Shown here: positions 1 through 9,741 of the stretch, piece by piece
How positions within the stretch are numbered: position 1 is the first letter of the stretch
Layout: each line of letters begins with the position of its first letter
Notes under the pieces: model-generated
What the model saw: the letters and a program-made list of their open reading frames with translations, nothing else
What the model was told of the DNA's origin: nothing
The model's database searches: none
Assembly: GCA_027603945.1 (NCBI GenBank)
Contig: JADIIU010000174.1
Coordinates: 1 to 23,081 of the forward strand
DNA length: 23,081 bases
DNA from: Terramyces sp. JEL0728
Lineage: Eukaryota; Chytridiomycota; Chytridiomycetes; Rhizophydiales; Terramycetaceae
Direction: 5' to 3'
Made by a program: the position numbers and the translations under genes

Positions 1-133
1 GCATATCAAACGATACTTTTACAACAAAAAATTATTGAACACCCTTTTGCAACAATCAGGGAAAAAGGTTGGTGATGTTGATTGTACAATTTTTGATTGT
101 TTCAGCTTTGAAACCCCCAAATATTTTCCGAAA

Positions 134-1946
134 ATGAAAATTCTAATCTTGATATGTACAGTAATTAGCTTGAACTTGAATTCCTTCAACCTCAACCAAC
201 TCAATCAACAAAAAATGAAACTAGTAAATATCCTCAAACAAAAAAAATTACAGAACGTAAACCAGTCGATGGTATTTGAACATCGGATCGAACGAATAGA
301 GGACCTGACAAAAGTACTGACAAACACACTGGAGATCTACAGCAGCATCTTGCAATCCAAAACCATTGATGATCTCGATAATTACGTTGAACAAGAAACT
401 TCATTAATCATTGAGCAATTTCAGAAATTAGTAATTAAAGCAAAGACAGAGAAATTGGAAAACGAACAAGACAGACTGGATAAAGAAAATAGCAGACAAA
501 ATAAGACTGATAATGTCCTGGGTGGATTGATTGATGATTTATCAGAAAAATCACATAATCTGGAAAAGGAATTGAAACAGAACGAGTTTATGAAGCAAGA
601 CCAGACCGATATCGAAACATTAAAGAAAAAGAATGATTCGCTGATTAATTCAGTTGGTGATTGGTAATCTTGGCTAATGAAAGGTATGTAAAGAACAAGT
701 TGGGGGACCAAACAGGATTCTATGAAGATGAAAAATTACTGGATGATTTCAGCTCACTCCTTTTCGGTTGCTTTGCAGTCGGCTTACTATGCTACATTCT
801 CAATTTACCCACGTTCTTTGGATTTGTACTGGCTGGAATAGTCTTATCCACAAACGACTTGATTTTCAATATCATTCAAATTGAAACGCTATCAAGAGGA
901 TTAGGAATTATCTTTATCATGTTCTTTTTAGGATTAGAGTTCAATATACAAAAACTGAAAAAAGTATGGTCGATATCACTTGTTGGATCTTTGATTTTAC
1001 TGCTATCTACAATTGCGCTGACGGTGTTGATTGGAATGTACTTTAAGAATGGGTACTTGCCAAGCATTATTATTGGAGAATGTCTATTTCTCAGCAGTAC
1101 CGTTATTGTACTTTCGTTCCTTAAACAAAATGAAATGGACCGTGTTTATGCAAGGAATATTGTTGGAATTCTAGTTGCCCAGGACATTATGTTGGGATTG
1201 CTGATTGCAATATTACCAGTTCTGCAAAAGAATCAGGATATCATGATTAGTATACTCAAACTGCTAGGATTACTGTTTGTTTTTCTGGGAGTGTGCTACC
1301 TGATAAAAACACCAATCATACAATTGCTAACGTTCAACAAGAAGAATTACACTCTGTTTATGCTGTCATCCATATCCACTTGTTTACTACTGATCAAGCT
1401 TGGAGAATTTTTCAATCAGTCTGTTGAATTAAGTTGTTTTGTATGTGGAGTTATTATTGCGAGTAGCCCAAAACTATCACATGAAGTACAGCAATCACTG
1501 CAGCCCATTCATTCATTCTTTAGCAGTTTGTTTTTTGCAAGTATCGGATTGCATATTTACCCATCATTCTTGTACAGCGAAGGACTGTTGCTGCTACTCC
1601 TTACGCTACTCATCCTTGCACTCAAAATATTCATAGTGTTCTTTGTAATGTACTTTGTGTTCCGTCTCAGTACGAAAAACAGCTTTCTAATTGGAATTGG
1701 ATTGGGACAGATTAGTGAATTCACTTTTGTGCTTGCGTCGAAAGCAAAGAGGTATTTTTAATTAACGGCAGTTCTAATGTGCTGTCGAGCGAAGTTTACT
1801 TTTTGCTGCTGGGCATAACGACAATCAGTATGATTTTCAGTCCGTTTTTGTGGAGCGTGTGTAAACGGATGGGGATGATGGATGAAGTGCAGTTTGGAGA
1901 GATTAGCGATCATTTGGTAGTTGATTTTCAAGACAAATCCGATTAA
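134..1946 (+). CDS. Kef/TMCO3-type monovalent cation:proton antiporter
   Basis: Exons 134-663, 684-1751, 1772-1946; two 20-nt introns, both phase 2; about 590 aa. The protein opens with a hydrophobic signal-like segment (MKILILICTVISL), followed by a charged, coiled-coil-prone region to about residue 175, then roughly a dozen membrane helices of the sodium/proton exchanger (CPA2/Kef) fold. Visible family marks are FFLGLEFNIQKLKK and GLGQISEFTFVLASKAK, and the last exon adds another helix (VYFLLLGITTISMIFSPFL). The layout signal peptide, coiled coil, exchanger matches animal TMCO3 and its fungal relatives; the probable role is K+ or Na+ exchange for protons in an endomembrane or the plasma membrane. 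A longer reading starting at a TTG (35) is not credible; ATG 134 gives the signal peptide. Without splicing, the frame breaks at both introns. Family call is firm; ion and compartment are inferred. Confidence 0.88.
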
Positions 1947-1956
1947 TGGTGCTGAT

Positions 1957-1962
1957 AATAAA
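1957..1962 (+). terminator. poly(A) signal AATAAA of the Kef-type antiporter
   Basis: AATAAA begins 11 nt after the antiporter stop. The convergent Tim8-like gene ends only a few bases further on, so the antiporter transcript must run into that gene's 3' end. Confidence 0.6.
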
Positions 1963-1966
1963 CTAT

Positions 1967-1972
1967 TTTATT
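1967..1972 (-). terminator. poly(A) signal overlapping the Tim8-like stop codon
   Basis: On the minus strand AATAAA contains the TAA stop codon (plus-strand 1968-1970) as its bases 3-5. Confidence 0.55.
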
Positions 1973-2210
1973 TCTGAAACTGCTTCATAATCTGCACAGT
2001 CGAATCAAGAAACCGTTCCGTACAATTAACAACACAAATCTGGTCGCTTTTGTCCATCTGATTCTTGATTTTCAACACACACTTGGCGAAACACAATTCG
2101 CTAATGTCCATTATTTGGTGATGAAATATCTGTGATTGCTGTAAATCTCCAAGCGATTTTGAGAGTTTTTCTTGGTCTTTTTGTGGGAGGTGGTCTAATG
2201 TTACATTCAT
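1968..2210 (-). CDS. TIM8: Tim8-like small TIM chaperone of the mitochondrial intermembrane space
   Basis: Intronless, 80 aa, typical of the Tim8/9/10/13 family. It carries the diagnostic twin CX3C pair: C40-x3-C44 (CFAKC) and C59-x3-C63 (CVVNC), 14 residues apart, within two amphipathic helices. The stretch CTERFLDSTVQIM after the second pair resembles Tim8. Small TIMs assemble as hexamers (Tim8-Tim13 or Tim9-Tim10), are oxidised by Mia40, and escort hydrophobic precursors from TOM to the inner membrane. The ATG at 2210 is the only plausible start. The gene is convergent with the antiporter: the two stop codons are separated by 21 nt. Membership of the small TIM family is firm; Tim8 rather than Tim9/10/13 is a judgement from the flanking residues. 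Confidence 0.85.
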   Translation of the reverse strand: MNVTLDHLPQKDQEKLSKSLGDLQQSQIFHHQIMDISELCFAKCVLKIKNQMDKSDQICVVNCTERFLDSTVQIMKQFQK

Positions 2211-2378
2211 TTTAGATTTGCAAGAAAATATTTGGTATTTTGGCAGCTAGAGACTGCCCAATCCTTGCTTTGTGAATAATTCGCCGGAACATAAATGAAA
2301 TACAGAGCGGTTTGTTACTAGCCGAGTCTTTTGTTTACATTTATCCACGGTCTATCGAGAAATACTTTTGTCTAAATT

Positions 2379-2935
2379 ATGGGATGCGGAGTGTCAAAAA
2401 CAGTTCCTAGAAGAGAGCGCACAGCAGCGGATATCATCTTTGACAAGTTTGACAGAGACGGATCTGGCAAAATAAACAACAAGGAATTCAAACACCTATG
2501 TTTCTCAATGGGCTACAACCTAACTGACCAAGAAGTAGATATCAATATGAAGCTGCTAGATTTATCAGGTGACGGGCAAATCGAGAGAAAAGAATTCATG
2601 AAATGGTGGAGGCAGAATAACAAGTTCAGTCAGTTACACTGGAACTCTGAACGACTAAAATTGTTGGAAGCCTTCACTGAAAAATTCAAAACATACGACA
2701 AAGACAATTCTAATACTATTGATCACAAGGAATTCAAAGAATTGCACCGCGGTTTGTTGGAAGAAAATCTTACCACTCTGCCGCTTGATTTGTGTATCAA
2801 AGTAATATTGAGTTTATGTAGGAATTGGATTCTAATAACGATGGAAAGATTGTTTTTTACGAGTATGTCCGGTTTATGGTCAACAAGGATCAGAAAGATT
2901 TGCAACTCAAATCTACAAAGAAGGGTGTATTATAA
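2379..2935 (+). CDS. N-acylated four-EF-hand calcium-binding protein (calmodulin/CBL-like)
   Basis: Exons 2379-2801 and 2822-2935; one 20-nt phase-0 intron; 178 aa. Four canonical 12-residue EF loops are present: residues 25-36 (DRDGSGKINNKE), 61-72 (DLSGDGQIERKE), 107-118 (DKDNSNTIDHKE, Asn instead of Gly at loop position 6) and 144-155 (DSNNDGKIVFYE). The fourth hand appears only after removal of the intron; reading through gives an unrelated hydrophobic tail. The N-terminus MGCGVSK fits a myristoylation signal (Gly2, Ser6) with a neighbouring cysteine for palmitoylation, so membrane attachment is likely. This suggests a calcium sensor coupling Ca2+ to a membrane target. The exact orthologue is not recognised; calcineurin-B-like or calcium-dependent-kinase-like regulators are possible. 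Confidence 0.85.
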
Positions 2936-3362
2936 TATATTCTTTTTTGCTAGTATGTGCTGTTGGCTGTCGGCCGTTTAATTGACGTGTCAAAGTGCGA
3001 TTAATGCTATCATGCTATCAACGCTTTCAAAGTCTGATCTTGCAATCAGTGCCATTCGGCCGCAAGTTGCTTGTTTTCTACAATAGCTCGATATTGAGGA
3101 CTATCCAGTTGAAACCACAGTTCATTCATATGCGATTTTCAGCACATTCGAGAAACAGACATGAATAAACAATCAATAGAAGCATAAGATTAAAGGAATA
3201 CTCGAGTCGGGATGAGATGGCAGATTGTTCTGCAGCGCTTTGATCTATAGGCGGCCATTATATCCCAGGGCTATTTATCCATCGCTGTGTTTCAGTTTGA
3301 GCCGCCATTCCGACTTCGGCCATTCGAATTTATAAATTTAGCAGCCAAAAACGCTTTCTTTA
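2936..3362 (+). other. Intergenic stretch with the GST-like gene promoter
   Basis: I see no gene here. It holds two CGGCCG palindromes (2971-2976, 3057-3062), then three GCCAT-type boxes shortly before the GST-like gene: CGGCCAT at 3252-3258, GCCGCCATT at 3301-3309 and CGGCCAT at 3317-3323, followed by TATAAA at 3331-3336. No AATAAA sits close to the EF-hand gene stop; an AATAAA-containing stretch occurs only near 3165. Confidence 0.4.
3331..3336 (+). promoter_or_regulatory. TATA-like box of the GST-like gene
   Basis: TATAAA lies 26 nt before the ATG at 3363. The surroundings are AT-rich, so it could be chance, but the three GCCAT-type boxes just upstream support promoter function. Confidence 0.35.
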
Positions 3363-4244
3363 ATGACAATTCCTGAAATAATACTGTATGGATACGACAA
3401 GTCACCATATTTTATCAAAGTTTTATCAGTACTAAACTTGTTTGGCTTACCACACAAAGTCTGCAACCAACCAATGATGTTACCAAGACCAGACTTTTTA
3501 TCCCTGGATATTACCTACCGCCGTATTCCATTGCTGTCAATCGGAAATAGCTTGTACTGCGACTCATCTCTGATCATCCAAAAGTTGTGCGAGCTTACAG
3601 AGAACGAATATCACAAAGAGTGGGAATTCATAGGCAAGGAGCTGTTCCAGTATGGCTCGGCATTGCTAGATCCTCAAGCTTTGCCAGATGCTTTCCTCAA
3701 AGATAGATCCGATTTGTTGGGCAGACCATTGAATAGAGAAGCAATGCTTAAAAACAGACCGTTCGCATTGACCTACTTTACTGCACACTTGGATACAATC
3801 GAGCACCAATTCCTCAAAAACAAGAAATTCGTATTGGATACGCTATCCATTGCTGATATCCATGTTGGGTTTGCTCTGGTCAATTATTTGAAGGCTGGAA
3901 GTCCAATTTCACCACAGACTCATCCAAAAGTATTCGAGTGGGTGTCACAACTACAAAACTTGGCAACGATTACCAATAGAGCCAGCTTCAACGAAGCCAA
4001 ACAAATTCTTACCAACCACGCATGCGAATTCAGCAACGAACCTCCTACCCCGAATAATCAGTATCTGGGATTAAAAAAGGGCGATATGGTCAGTGTTTTG
4101 CCAAATGATACTGGCAAGAACCATCCGCAAAAGGGGCAGTTGGTTTTCATCAAGCATAATGAAGCTTGTGTCTTGACTGCTGGCGGTGTTTTTGTTCATT
4201 TCCCACTACTTGGGTACTATATCTGCAAATTGAATAAACTTTAA
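3363..4244 (+). CDS. Glutathione S-transferase-like protein with C-terminal beta domain
   Basis: Intronless, 293 aa. Residues 1-80 look like a thioredoxin-fold GST N-terminal domain (ILYGYDKSPYFIKVLSVLNL, then RRIPLLSIGNSLYCDSSLII, the cis-Pro/substrate loop region), followed by a helical GST C-terminal domain to about 220. The last 60 residues (KGDMVSVLPNDTGKNHPQKG, ending in VHFPLLGYYICKL) match the extra C-terminal segment seen in a fungal GST-like subfamily (the DUF7962 type, from memory). No clear catalytic Ser/Cys/Tyr can be assigned; substrate unknown. AATAAA (4233-4238) lies inside the coding sequence just before the stop. Family call is good, activity is uncertain. Confidence 0.8.
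   Translation: MTIPEIILYGYDKSPYFIKVLSVLNLFGLPHKVCNQPMMLPRPDFLSLDITYRRIPLLSIGNSLYCDSSLIIQKLCELTENEYHKEWEFIGKELFQYGSALLDPQALPDAFLKDRSDLLGRPLNREAMLKNRPFALTYFTAHLDTIEHQFLKNKKFVLDTLSIADIHVGFALVNYLKAGSPISPQTHPKVFEWVSQLQNLATITNRASFNEAKQILTNHACEFSNEPPTPNNQYLGLKKGDMVSVLPNDTGKNHPQKGQLVFIKHNEACVLTAGGVFVHFPLLGYYICKLNKL
4233..4238 (+). terminator. poly(A) signal inside the GST-like coding end
   Basis: AATAAA ends 3 nt before the TAA stop (4242-4244). Cleavage 10-30 nt downstream would leave a very short 3' UTR. Confidence 0.5.
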
Positions 4245-4330
4245 TGGTTTGCTTTGAACGGTATTGCTAATCCCGCTGTGACTTGATATTGCAGTGGTGG
4301 TCTCTATCCCAATGCAACACAACTACACGC

Positions 4331-4358
4331 TGACTCACATGACGTGTATAACGAGTCA
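4331..4358 (+). promoter_or_regulatory. Possible bZIP/Bas1-type sites upstream of AMP deaminase
   Basis: TGACTCA at 4331-4337, TGACGTG at 4340-4346 and the reverse half-site GAGTCA at 4353-4358 cluster about 150 bp before the AMP deaminase ATG. TGACTC is the core bound by yeast Gcn4 and Bas1, the latter controlling purine genes. The motifs are short and expected a few times by chance in this window, so this is tentative. Confidence 0.3.
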
Positions 4359-4464
4359 GACCTGCTTACATAATATACCATCCTGTATTGGATGATTCAT
4401 TTAATAATTGCGGCAACAAGCCACTCCGCCGTTTAATTTCTCTTTTTGGAAGTGCCGCAAACAG

Positions 4465-4471
4465 TATAAAA
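4465..4471 (+). promoter_or_regulatory. TATA box upstream of AMP deaminase
   Basis: TATAAAA followed by a GGCGG stretch looks like a good TATA element, but it ends only 23 nt before the proposed ATG (4495). If real, the 5' UTR is extremely short or translation starts at a later ATG. Confidence 0.4.
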
Positions 4472-4494
4472 GGCGGAATGAAAAAAAAGTTGAA

Positions 4495-7182
4495 ATGGAA
4501 TCTCAGAACCAAAAAGAGGAAAACCCTCCTATTCAGCCAAACCCAAGCAGATTTAGTGAAAAGAGAGAGCCTAATAGTGCTGGCGGACTTAAAGATTCAA
4601 ATGTTTCGCTAGATACGACCAGTCCGTATTACAGTTATCAAATGGATCGACAATCTTTTACCCAAGATGGAGCTTATTGGGCACATAGAGGCAGCAGAGG
4701 TATCCGTTTAGGTATATCTGTCGTTAATATAGGCGCTTCCGAACGAGATTTTGCACTATCGCGACACAGCTCAATGTCCCAAGATATCCAAGAACTGTCA
4801 CTCGCTGAAAAGATGGCAAATGTTGTTGGGTACAGTTATGTTAATTTAGTGCCCCTGTGACATCTGAATCAATGGCGGACCCAAAAACCAATATTGACTC
4901 CAATGAATTGGCAAAGGAACTTCAAGATATATTCCACGCAATGGAACAATGTATTCAACTCCGCTCTGATTATATGCACTTGTCGCTTCAATGTCCTGGA
5001 GATAATCCCAAAGATTCTGACAACTGGGATGTCTACCCAAAACCGCCTGCACCTAGCTATCCCCCAAAAGTAGATCGAAGCGGAAACTTCATACCACCAG
5101 CACCTGAAGAAGTGTTTGATTTTGCTGCTGTTCGTATTCCTGAAAAATACGATTTGCTGTACCACATCACAAATGGCGTTTACAATATCTATGGATCCGA
5201 GGAAGATATAGTGCAAGGAAAGGAAATTGCAAACATCCCCACCATCAAAAAGTATTACCAAGATTTGGACTTTATGCAAAATTTTATTTCTGATGGCCCT
5301 TCAAAGTCATTTGCCTACCGTAGATTAAGATACTTGGAGTCTAAGTTCCAAATGTACTTGATGTTGAACGAATATCAAGAAATGGCAGACTCTAAAGGAG
5401 TACCGCATCGGGATTTCTACAATGTGCGTAAAGTTGACACTCATATCCATCATTCTGCTTGTATGAATCAAAAACACTTGCTTCGGTTTATCAAATCAAA
5501 ATTAAAGAAAACTCCAGAGGTGCTAATGGCTAATGCTAGGATATCTGTATTCTTAGAGACAACAAATATTTGACTTTGAAACAGGTTTTCGAAAGTTTGA
5601 ATCTGACTGCATATGACTTGTCTATCGGTACGCTCTAATTCATTCTAGATACCTTGGATATGCATGCTCACAAAGATTCTTTCCACAGATTCGACAAGTT
5701 CAATTTAAAGTACAACCCAATTGGCGAATCCCGTCTGCGTGAAATCTTTTTGAAAACGGACAATATGATCAAAGGAAAGTATTTGGCAGAGCTCACCAAA
5801 GAAGTAATCAACGATCTGGAGCAAAGCAAATATCAGATGGTTGAATGGAGATTATCCATCTACGGCAGATCCAAAGATGAGTGGGACAAGCTTGCCAAAT
5901 GGGTTGTGGAAAACAAATTGTTCAGTAACAATGTCCGGTGGTTGATTCAAATTCCTCGTTTGTACAATTTATACAAGAAAACCGGGATAGTAAAGAATTT
6001 CCAAGATGTCATTACCAGTATTTAGTTTTTTACATAGATATCTTTGAACCATTGTTTGAAGTTACCAAAGATCCAAAATCACATCCTGAGCTGCACGTTT
6101 TCTTGCAGAGAGTGATTGGGTTTGATTCTGTTGACGATGAGTCGAAAGCCGAGAGAAGGACATACAAAAAGTTCCCACCTCCGCTAGAATGGAACATTGA
6201 CATGAATCCTCCTTACTCCTACTATTTGTACTATATGTATGCAAACATGGCTGCTTTGAACTGCTATCGCCAAAAGAGGGGATTCAACACATTTGTCCTC
6301 CGACCTCATTCAGGGGAAGCCGGTGATACAGACCACTTGTCATGCGCTTTCTTGACTTCGCAGAGCATCAGCCATGGTATCCTGTTGCGTAAGGTGCCAG
6401 TCCTGCAGTACTTGTTTTATTTGGACCAGATTGGTATTGCCATGTCTCCATTGTCCAACAATGCGCTTTTCTTGACATATGAACGAAACCCATTCCACAT
6501 GTTTTTCCAAAGGGGATTAAACGTGTCTTTGTCGACCGATGATCCCTTACAATTCCATTTCACAAAGGAACCATTGATTGAAGAATATAGGTAAGTGAAT
6601 ACTAACCCTAGCGTTGCTGCTCAAATCTTTAAGCTTTCTGGAACCGATATGTGCGAAATTGCAGCAAACAGTGTCAAGCAGTGTGGATTCGAACACCAAA
6701 TCAAAAAGCGATGGTTGGGAGACAACCTTGATATAGCAGGTGTATTTGGCAACGATATTCACAAGTCCAATGTTCCAAATATTAGAGTGTCATATCGCTA
6801 CCAAACTTTAATGGAAGAGCGTGTAATGGTTCTCTCAACTTTGCGTTCAATGAAAGAAGAAGTTGACAAAGAAACCCCGAAACCCCACCAAACTTACTTG
6901 CCTGTTGAACCGATGCTTGAGCACTTGGTGTTGCAATCCCCCTCATTCTATGGCGGGTCTCCAAAGAACATTATCGGAAAAGAAGAGTCATTCGGATCAA
7001 GCCAGCTTCAGAGTCTATCATTAAACGGGCCTGCGTTACCAGTTGGGTCTGGCGGGTTTTCAAAAGGAAGTTTTGCTGCTGTAAGCATGATTGCAGAAAG
7101 GGAACAACGCAAGCTTGGAGTAGATTCAGTTTTAGATACAAACTTTGAATATGAAGACGATGCGGATGAAATTTGGGATTGA
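4495..7182 (+). CDS. AMD1: AMP deaminase
   Basis: Six exons: 4495-4829, 4850-5519, 5540-5627, 5649-6017, 6038-6590, 6612-7182; introns of 20, 20, 21, 20 and 21 nt; about 861 aa. AMP deaminase hydrolyses AMP to IMP and ammonia in the purine nucleotide cycle and sets adenylate energy charge. The catalytic domain is intact and close to the family: zinc-binding HxH in [20 protein letters not shown] (His310, His312), [12 protein letters not shown] near 578, and [17 protein letters not shown] with the catalytic/zinc Asp pair near 655-656. All five junctions restore conserved residues, for example [13 protein letters not shown] and [16 protein letters not shown]. The N-terminal 200 residues are Ser-rich and poorly conserved, as usual. 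The start is the first in-frame ATG; an earlier in-frame reading begins with TTG. Confidence 0.96.
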
Positions 7183-7195
7183 TTTTATGTTTTGA

Positions 7196-7201
7196 AATAA
7201 A
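7196..7201 (+). terminator. poly(A) signal of AMP deaminase
   Basis: AATAAA begins 14 nt after the TGA stop. The opposing 7TM gene ends at 7249, so the 3' ends nearly or actually overlap. Confidence 0.55.
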
Positions 7202-7244
7202 GCGATTGATTAAATGTTAATTTGAACAAGTCATTCAACAGGAA

Positions 7245-7250
7245 TTTATT
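7245..7250 (-). terminator. poly(A) signal overlapping the stop of the first 7TM gene
   Basis: On the minus strand the stop is TAA followed directly by TAAA, so AATAAA begins at the second base of the stop codon. Confidence 0.55.
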
Positions 7251-8214
7251 AAGAGTTTTGCTGCTCCGAGTTTGCTCTTGACAGCTTATCAGTTTGCATC
7301 CTTCTTACTTCGACCGTCCGCTTTGCTTCTATGGCTTTGTCATCTTTCTTTATAAAGCTATTGTGTTTGCTTGACTGATTTGCCGAGGTAATTTTCATAT
7401 CCCCATTATGCTTACTGGCCAAAATGAACATTGCACCGTGGCTGTTGATTGCTGAATCAATGCAGATGATAGGAAACAAGACTGAGGACATGTTCCACAA
7501 ACCATTCGAGTAAATATTGCCCATGTCTCTTTCATAGAGACATGCACCTTGAAGCAAAAACAAAACTCCGGTAAATGTCCACCTGGAATTAGAAAATATT
7601 ACACTACAGGAATAAATAACCGAATCAGGCGCTTTTTCCCACTGGCGATTTTGGCGTTCCACGCTAACTGAGCGAGTAAAATGAAATAATACAAGTCAAA
7701 ATACAGACAAGAAATCACGGACGCGGCATCACTGTAGTTTCCTTCAATGGTCCAACATATCCCCGCATCCATTACCATGCAAGCTGTTTTGCCAACGCAC
7801 GTAAGGATCATGGTGATTGTCAAGACGACTATATCCAAATTGAAATAGATTTTCTTTCCAAGTAAATTGAATTCGATGGCTTCAATCGGCCTACATTAGC
7901 AATACGCACCTGATCATTCTTTTCCGATAGTACAGCGCTACATCGCCTAAAAAGAACGCCAACCAGTCAAATATCTTGTATATCTTGTAAATCCGTCCTT
8001 CATCTGGGTCCCCAACCGAATCCATCACGGTGTACATGAGAACTGTAACAACTTTAGATATATTGCAGCAGATGGCTACCACGATAACGTACCACATTAT
8101 ACTTTTTTTGAATGAGGTGAACGTCTCAACAATCAAAGGGAGTAGCCAATAGGCGCCAAACAGAGCCGATGCAAACCAAGTAAAGTCATCTCCAGCTACC
8201 CAAGCACCACCCAT
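7249..8214 (-). CDS. Seven-transmembrane protein, receptor-like (7TM-A)
   Basis: Exons on the minus strand: 8214-7910, 7890-7603, 7582-7249; introns of 19 and 20 nt (7891-7909, 7583-7602), both phase 2; about 308 aa. Seven hydrophobic helices can be counted: near FTWFASALFGAYWLLPLIV, IMWYVIVVAICCNISKVVTV, IFDWLAFFLGDVALYY, IVVLTITMILTCVGKTACMV, LYFDLYYFILLAQLAW, WTFTGVLFLLQGACLY and MSSVLFPIICIDSAI, followed by a basic Lys/Ser-rich cytosolic tail of about 60 residues. The short N-terminus would be outside the cell. No signature of fungal pheromone, carbon-sensing or microbial-rhodopsin receptors is recognised (no retinal lysine in helix 7). The overall plan resembles the second 7TM gene at 20087. 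An upstream ATG at 8398 opens another frame and is not used. A GPCR-like receptor is the likeliest reading; ligand unknown. Confidence 0.75.
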
Positions 8215-8709
8215 GGGAAAATAAAAGAAGATTTTCAACTGACGTAAAGGGCAAATCGGAAGATTTTGCGTCGGAGATTAACGTAATACTAATATGGAAT
8301 AACTCTGGGTAACGAGCGTTCAAATCTGGCCGGCAATATATAGCCGCTGTGTATCTTATTTTACTCCAGAAAAACGTGCAGAAGCAGAAAAAGGACATGC
8401 CTTTGAAAAGAGCGGAATAAAAAATGGTAAATCTAGGATAACGCCCGGAAATGTTCCTTTCGATCGAAGCAAGAATGCGGCGCTATATGTGATTCAAAAT
8501 CAATCAACTAGAATGCTTATCACCGTTAACACGAGGAATTCAGCTATGCGCGAAATACCTACGATAGCGCTTGGATTCTGCGTAGATTAGATAGTATCAA
8601 TTAAAACTACAAGATAACTGCCTCGTGATGTCTGGATAAGAATCTCATCCATATTTTCAAAGTCATGCATTTGAAAAGTGGACCATGAATTGAAAGCAAT
8701 ACCATTATA
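8215..8709 (-). other. Intergenic region: 7TM-A promoter and 3' flank of the methyltransferase gene
   Basis: About 495 bp without a convincing gene. A 70-codon ORF with a real ATG (8398 down to 8186, minus) overlaps the 7TM-A start in another frame and looks like an untranslated leader or chance ORF. A CRE-like TGACGTAA lies at about 8240-8247. No tRNA or repeat seen. Confidence 0.4.
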
Positions 8710-9741
8710 TTATTTGTTTCTTTTGGGAACAGTAGCAGGCTCAAATGAAGACGGTGGTTTCCCAACTAAATCCATCATCTTTTTGTACTTGTGACTAAAC
8801 TGCCCGTTACCATCCCTAATATTGACCTTTTCCCCTTGAAACTCCTTTTCTTCCCATTCAAATACAAAAACGCTAAACAATGGCGGCTTACCTTCAATAC
8901 CACAGAAATCATATCGTTCATTCAAATAAAACCCAACATCAGTTCCACTTTTTTCCGTTCGTTCGATATCTGAACTAGTGTTTGCCACTACAAAACATCC
9001 GCCTTTGTTCAGGTACTGGCTAGCTACTTTGCAGTATGTTTCAATTCCACCACGCAGTTCAAATGCACACATTCCCCGTCCTCCATCTTCCGGTAAACAG
9101 CCGGTGTTGGCAGGAAAGTAAGGCGGAGTGCCAGTAATGCAATCCATCAATGGTAAATCAATCTTTTCATTCTCCAAGTCTCTTAAATCCTTGTGAATTA
9201 CAGTTGCTTCAAATCCATTAAATTCTATAGTCTTTTTACACAGCTTAACATGTATTGATTGTGCTTCAACACCAAAAGAGGAAATAGAGGGAAGTGCCCA
9301 GTGGACAATGTTCAGTACGCTGCCTAGTCCTGTACCGATATCCAGATGATTGGTTTTTGGTGAATGCTCTATTGCTATTGCTGCTACACATACATCATCA
9401 GTAGTCATTCGATGTCCATTCATTAGCTGGTAAATGCAATAGTGTCCGCAAAGTGAAGTTAGCATTTCATCTTCTTTTGGGGCAACAGATGGGTCATCAA
9501 TGGTGTATTTTGCTTTAGGTCCTGGTATTATCCAATCTGCGGGTTTGAAAGGCCGCAATTGAGATTTCTGCTTCTTTTGTGTGGTTGCTCTTGTACAAAC
9601 AGTGCATTTCTGTGGAGGGTTTTTTGCCTTTGTTGGTTTGAATCCGCTGCCTTTGCATTTCCAGCATACCGGCTTGTTCTTGTTGTATGTATTTGCTATT
9701 ATTTCAGAGTCCAGCATTTTTGGGAAAGAAAAAAGTTTCAT
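8710..9741 (-). CDS. TrmN6-like SAM-dependent N6-adenine-type methyltransferase with N-terminal zinc ribbon
   Basis: Intronless, 343 aa. Residues 26-49 hold two CXXC knuckles (CWKC and CTVC, the first followed by KGSG as in DnaJ zinc repeats), a likely nucleic-acid or RNA-binding zinc site. The Rossmann methyltransferase core follows: motif I LDIGTGLGS at 133-141, acidic ribose-binding position in FGVEAQS near 159, and the motif IV region ITGTPPYF at 202-209. In N6-adenine and glutamine methyltransferases motif IV is usually (N/D/S)PPY; here the first position is Thr205. The closest bacterial relative I recognise is TrmN6/YfiC, which methylates A37 of tRNA-Val. Target in this organism is unknown (tRNA, rRNA or other). 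The gene shares a short bidirectional promoter with the gene starting at 9880. The 3' end lacks a perfect AATAAA. Confidence 0.78.
   Translation of the reverse strand: MKLFSFPKMLDSEIIANTYNKNKPVCWKCKGSGFKPTKAKNPPQKCTVCTRATTQKKQKSQLRPFKPADWIIPGPKAKYTIDDPSVAPKEDEMLTSLCGHYCIYQLMNGHRMTTDDVCVAAIAIEHSPKTNHLDIGTGLGSVLNIVHWALPSISSFGVEAQSIHVKLCKKTIEFNGFEATVIHKDLRDLENEKIDLPLMDCITGTPPYFPANTGCLPEDGGRGMCAFELRGGIETYCKVASQYLNKGGCFVVANTSSDIERTEKSGTDVGFYLNERYDFCGIEGKPPLFSVFVFEWEEKEFQGEKVNIRDGNGQFSHKYKKMMDLVGKPPSSFEPATVPKRNK

Noticed and set aside
35..133. N-terminal extension of the antiporter from a TTG codon
   Set aside because: Eukaryotic initiation at TTG is unlikely and the ATG at 134 gives a proper signal peptide.
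2936..3362. tRNA or small structured RNA in the largest gene-poor gaps (also 8215-8709)
   Set aside because: No B-box-like GGTTCGAATCC, cloverleaf or long hairpin could be found by eye.
4388..4612. 74-codon frame overlapping the start of AMP deaminase
   Set aside because: It starts from TTG, overlaps the AMP deaminase N-terminus and has the look of a shadow frame.
8186..8398. 70-codon minus-strand ORF upstream of 7TM-A
   Set aside because: It overlaps the 7TM-A start in another frame, shows no domain or intron linking it to the gene, and reads like leader sequence.
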